Both the position numbers and the translations under genes were made by a program. DNA of 15,664 nucleotides, from NCBI GenBank assembly GCA_042093735.1, contig JBELEM010000036.1:1-15664 (forward strand), read 5' to 3'. A model generated the notes under the pieces. That model was not told where the DNA came from, did not search any database, and saw only the letters and a program-made list of their open reading frames with translations. Source of the stretch: Hellea sp042093735. GTDB taxonomy: Bacteria; Pseudomonadota; Alphaproteobacteria; Caulobacterales; Maricaulaceae. Positions 14,476 to 15,664 of the stretch are shown one piece after another (position 1 is the stretch's first letter; the number at the start of each line of letters is the position of its first letter).

Positions 14476-15477
14476 TTACCCGCCAGTGACTGACATATGA
14501 CGTGCAACAGTGGGTTTGGCGCCGCGCTCTGATATATTAAAAAAATGTTTTTCAGGCTTCTCACGCATTGCAATACCCAAAAGTCGTTCTAGCTCAGCGT
14601 CAGAGTTATCACCTCTAATTGCAGCTCTCAAATCAAGTTTGTGACCATGGCCAAGGCATGTATAAATTTGTCCTGTGCATGTAACTCTTACGCGATTACA
14701 GCCAGCACAAAAGTTATTTGTTAAGGGTGTTATCATACCCAAAATACCGCCTGTTTCTTTAACTTTTGCGTAACGCGCTGGACCTCCGGTTCTCAGTGGC
14801 ACATTATTAAGGGTAAAGCGTTGTTCTAGATTATCTCTTATGGCATTAAGAGGAATATATTGATCTACGCGGTCTTCATCGATATCTCCTAGAGGCATCA
14901 CCTCTATTAACGTGATATCCATACTTTTATTGTGCGCCCACTCTATCAATCTAGGTATCTCACTATCGTTGACACCCTTTAAGGCAACTGTGTTTATTTT
15001 AACTTTGATTCCCGATTCTAGTGCTGTGTCAATACCCCTCAAGACAGCTTCCAGAGCATTACGGCGAGTTAATTTAGTGAAAACTATTGGGTCAAGCGTA
15101 TCCAAGGAAATATTAATGCGCTCAACTCCACATAATTTAAGCTCTTTAGCATAACGTGACAGAAGAGTTCCATTTGTTGTTAAAGTAATCTCGTCGAGTT
15201 TTCCACTAATGCGGTGTTTAGATAATTTATGTATTAAACTCATTAAATCTCGCCTAACAAGCGGCTCACCGCCCGTTATCCGAATTTTTTTTATGCCGCG
15301 CTTGATGAAAGATTCACATAGAGTGCCGAGCTCCTCAAGCGAAAGTAGGTCTTTACGTGGCAAAAATGTCATATTTTCAGCCATACAATATGTACACCTT
15401 AAGTCACATCTATCCGTTACAGATAAACGCAAATAAGTAATTTCCCGACCAAAGCTATCTATAAGTTGTTGAGCCAT
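14476..15477 (-). CDS. moaA: GTP 3',8-cyclase MoaA (molybdenum cofactor biosynthesis)
   Basis: This radical-SAM enzyme of 333 residues performs the first step of molybdopterin synthesis, rearranging GTP to 3',8-cyclo-7,8-dihydro-GTP, which MoaC then converts to cPMP. The N-terminal SAM cluster motif is CDLRCTYC (Cys24, Cys28, Cys31). The C-terminal substrate cluster cysteines are Cys257, Cys260 and Cys274 in FCAGCNRVRVTCTGQIYTC. The protein ends in the conserved Gly-Gly (MSVTGG) that is needed for catalysis in MoaA. Length is normal. AAGG lies about 8 bases before the ATG. No moaC, moaE, mobA or molybdoenzyme gene is near. The downstream gene, a monooxygenase, does not use molybdenum. I could not recognise a molybdenum-cofactor riboswitch in the 133-bp upstream spacer. 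Confidence 0.97.
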   Translation of the reverse strand: MAQQLIDSFGREITYLRLSVTDRCDLRCTYCMAENMTFLPRKDLLSLEELGTLCESFIKRGIKKIRITGGEPLVRRDLMSLIHKLSKHRISGKLDEITLTTNGTLLSRYAKELKLCGVERINISLDTLDPIVFTKLTRRNALEAVLRGIDTALESGIKVKINTVALKGVNDSEIPRLIEWAHNKSMDITLIEVMPLGDIDEDRVDQYIPLNAIRDNLEQRFTLNNVPLRTGGPARYAKVKETGGILGMITPLTNNFCAGCNRVRVTCTGQIYTCLGHGHKLDLRAAIRGDNSDAELERLLGIAMREKPEKHFFNISERGAKPTVARHMSVTGG

Positions 15478-15575
15478 TAGGTTTACCTTATGAAAGGCGT
15501 TTACAATACTGACAAGCTATAATGGCCATCACAAAAGTAAATTAATATAAATTATTAATTTTTTTTACTTACCGC

Positions 15576-15604
15576 TTGATCTCTTCGGTCTATCCACATA
15601 TATC
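15576..15604 (+). promoter_or_regulatory. Putative promoter of the initiator tRNA gene
   Basis: TTGATC (15576-15581), preceded by GC as in many alphaproteobacterial stable-RNA promoters, is followed by 17 bases and TATATC (15599-15604). The start of transcription would fall at about 15611, at or very near the mature 5' end of the tRNA. The rest of the 133-bp spacer up to moaA is AT-rich, with a T-run at 15559-15566. Confidence 0.5.
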
Positions 15605-15610
15605 CCCACA

Positions 15611-15664
<54 letters not shown>

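Noticed and set aside
15539..15566. All A-T hairpin with eight Ts as a + strand terminator
   Set aside because: No + strand gene precedes it, the stem has no G-C pair, and such patterns are expected by chance in AT-rich spacers.
15478..15610. Molybdenum-cofactor riboswitch upstream of moaA
   Set aside because: The 133-bp spacer is shared with a divergent tRNA promoter and I could not find the expected GC-rich helices.

Overview
The window reads as chromosome from an AT-rich, probably marine, Gram-negative bacterium. It is most likely an alphaproteobacterium. This placement is an inference from three things: an outer-membrane TonB-dependent receptor, a four-gene valine-degradation run typical of proteobacteria, and an initiator tRNA with an A-U pair at the top of its 'three-GC' anticodon stem, a variant I recall from alphaproteobacteria. 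I see no CRISPR array, transposase, integrase or phage gene. Genes are tightly packed and no gene-free stretch exceeds about 170 bases.

Region 1 (1-1919, + strand) is metal uptake. It holds the C-terminal part of a ZnuD-like TonB-dependent receptor with long His/Asp-rich loops, then a small MerC-family membrane protein. Region 2 (1945-4145) holds a secreted GH5 glycosidase and a SnoaL-like lipoprotein on the - strand. Opposite them is an unrecognised three-helix membrane protein ending in a strong terminator. A 166-bp divergent control region with two inverted repeats separates the two sides. Region 3 (4163-6784, + strand) is a complete ABC importer of the iron-siderophore/haem/cobalamin class: binding protein, permease and ATPase, joined by ATGA overlaps.

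Region 4 (6781-15477) is all on the - strand. In transcription order it holds moaA (molybdenum cofactor), a type I Baeyer-Villiger monooxygenase 5 bp behind it, and then the valine block. The valine block is mmsA, an isobutyryl-CoA dehydrogenase, 3-hydroxyisobutyryl-CoA hydrolase and mmsB, which together carry isobutyryl-CoA to propionyl-CoA except for the methacrylyl-CoA hydration step. After one or two terminator-like hairpins comes a one-chain iron-sulfur L-serine dehydratase, whose stop codon overlaps the stop of the convergent ABC ATPase. The right edge (15611-15664, + strand) is the 5' two thirds of an initiator tRNA-Met gene.

Nothing here proves a new defence or mobile system. The most useful leads are the divergent control region and orphan membrane protein at 3528-4107, the promoter geometries suggesting leaderless starts for the ABC binding protein and serine dehydratase, the receptor/MerC pairing, and the moaA/monooxygenase coupling.
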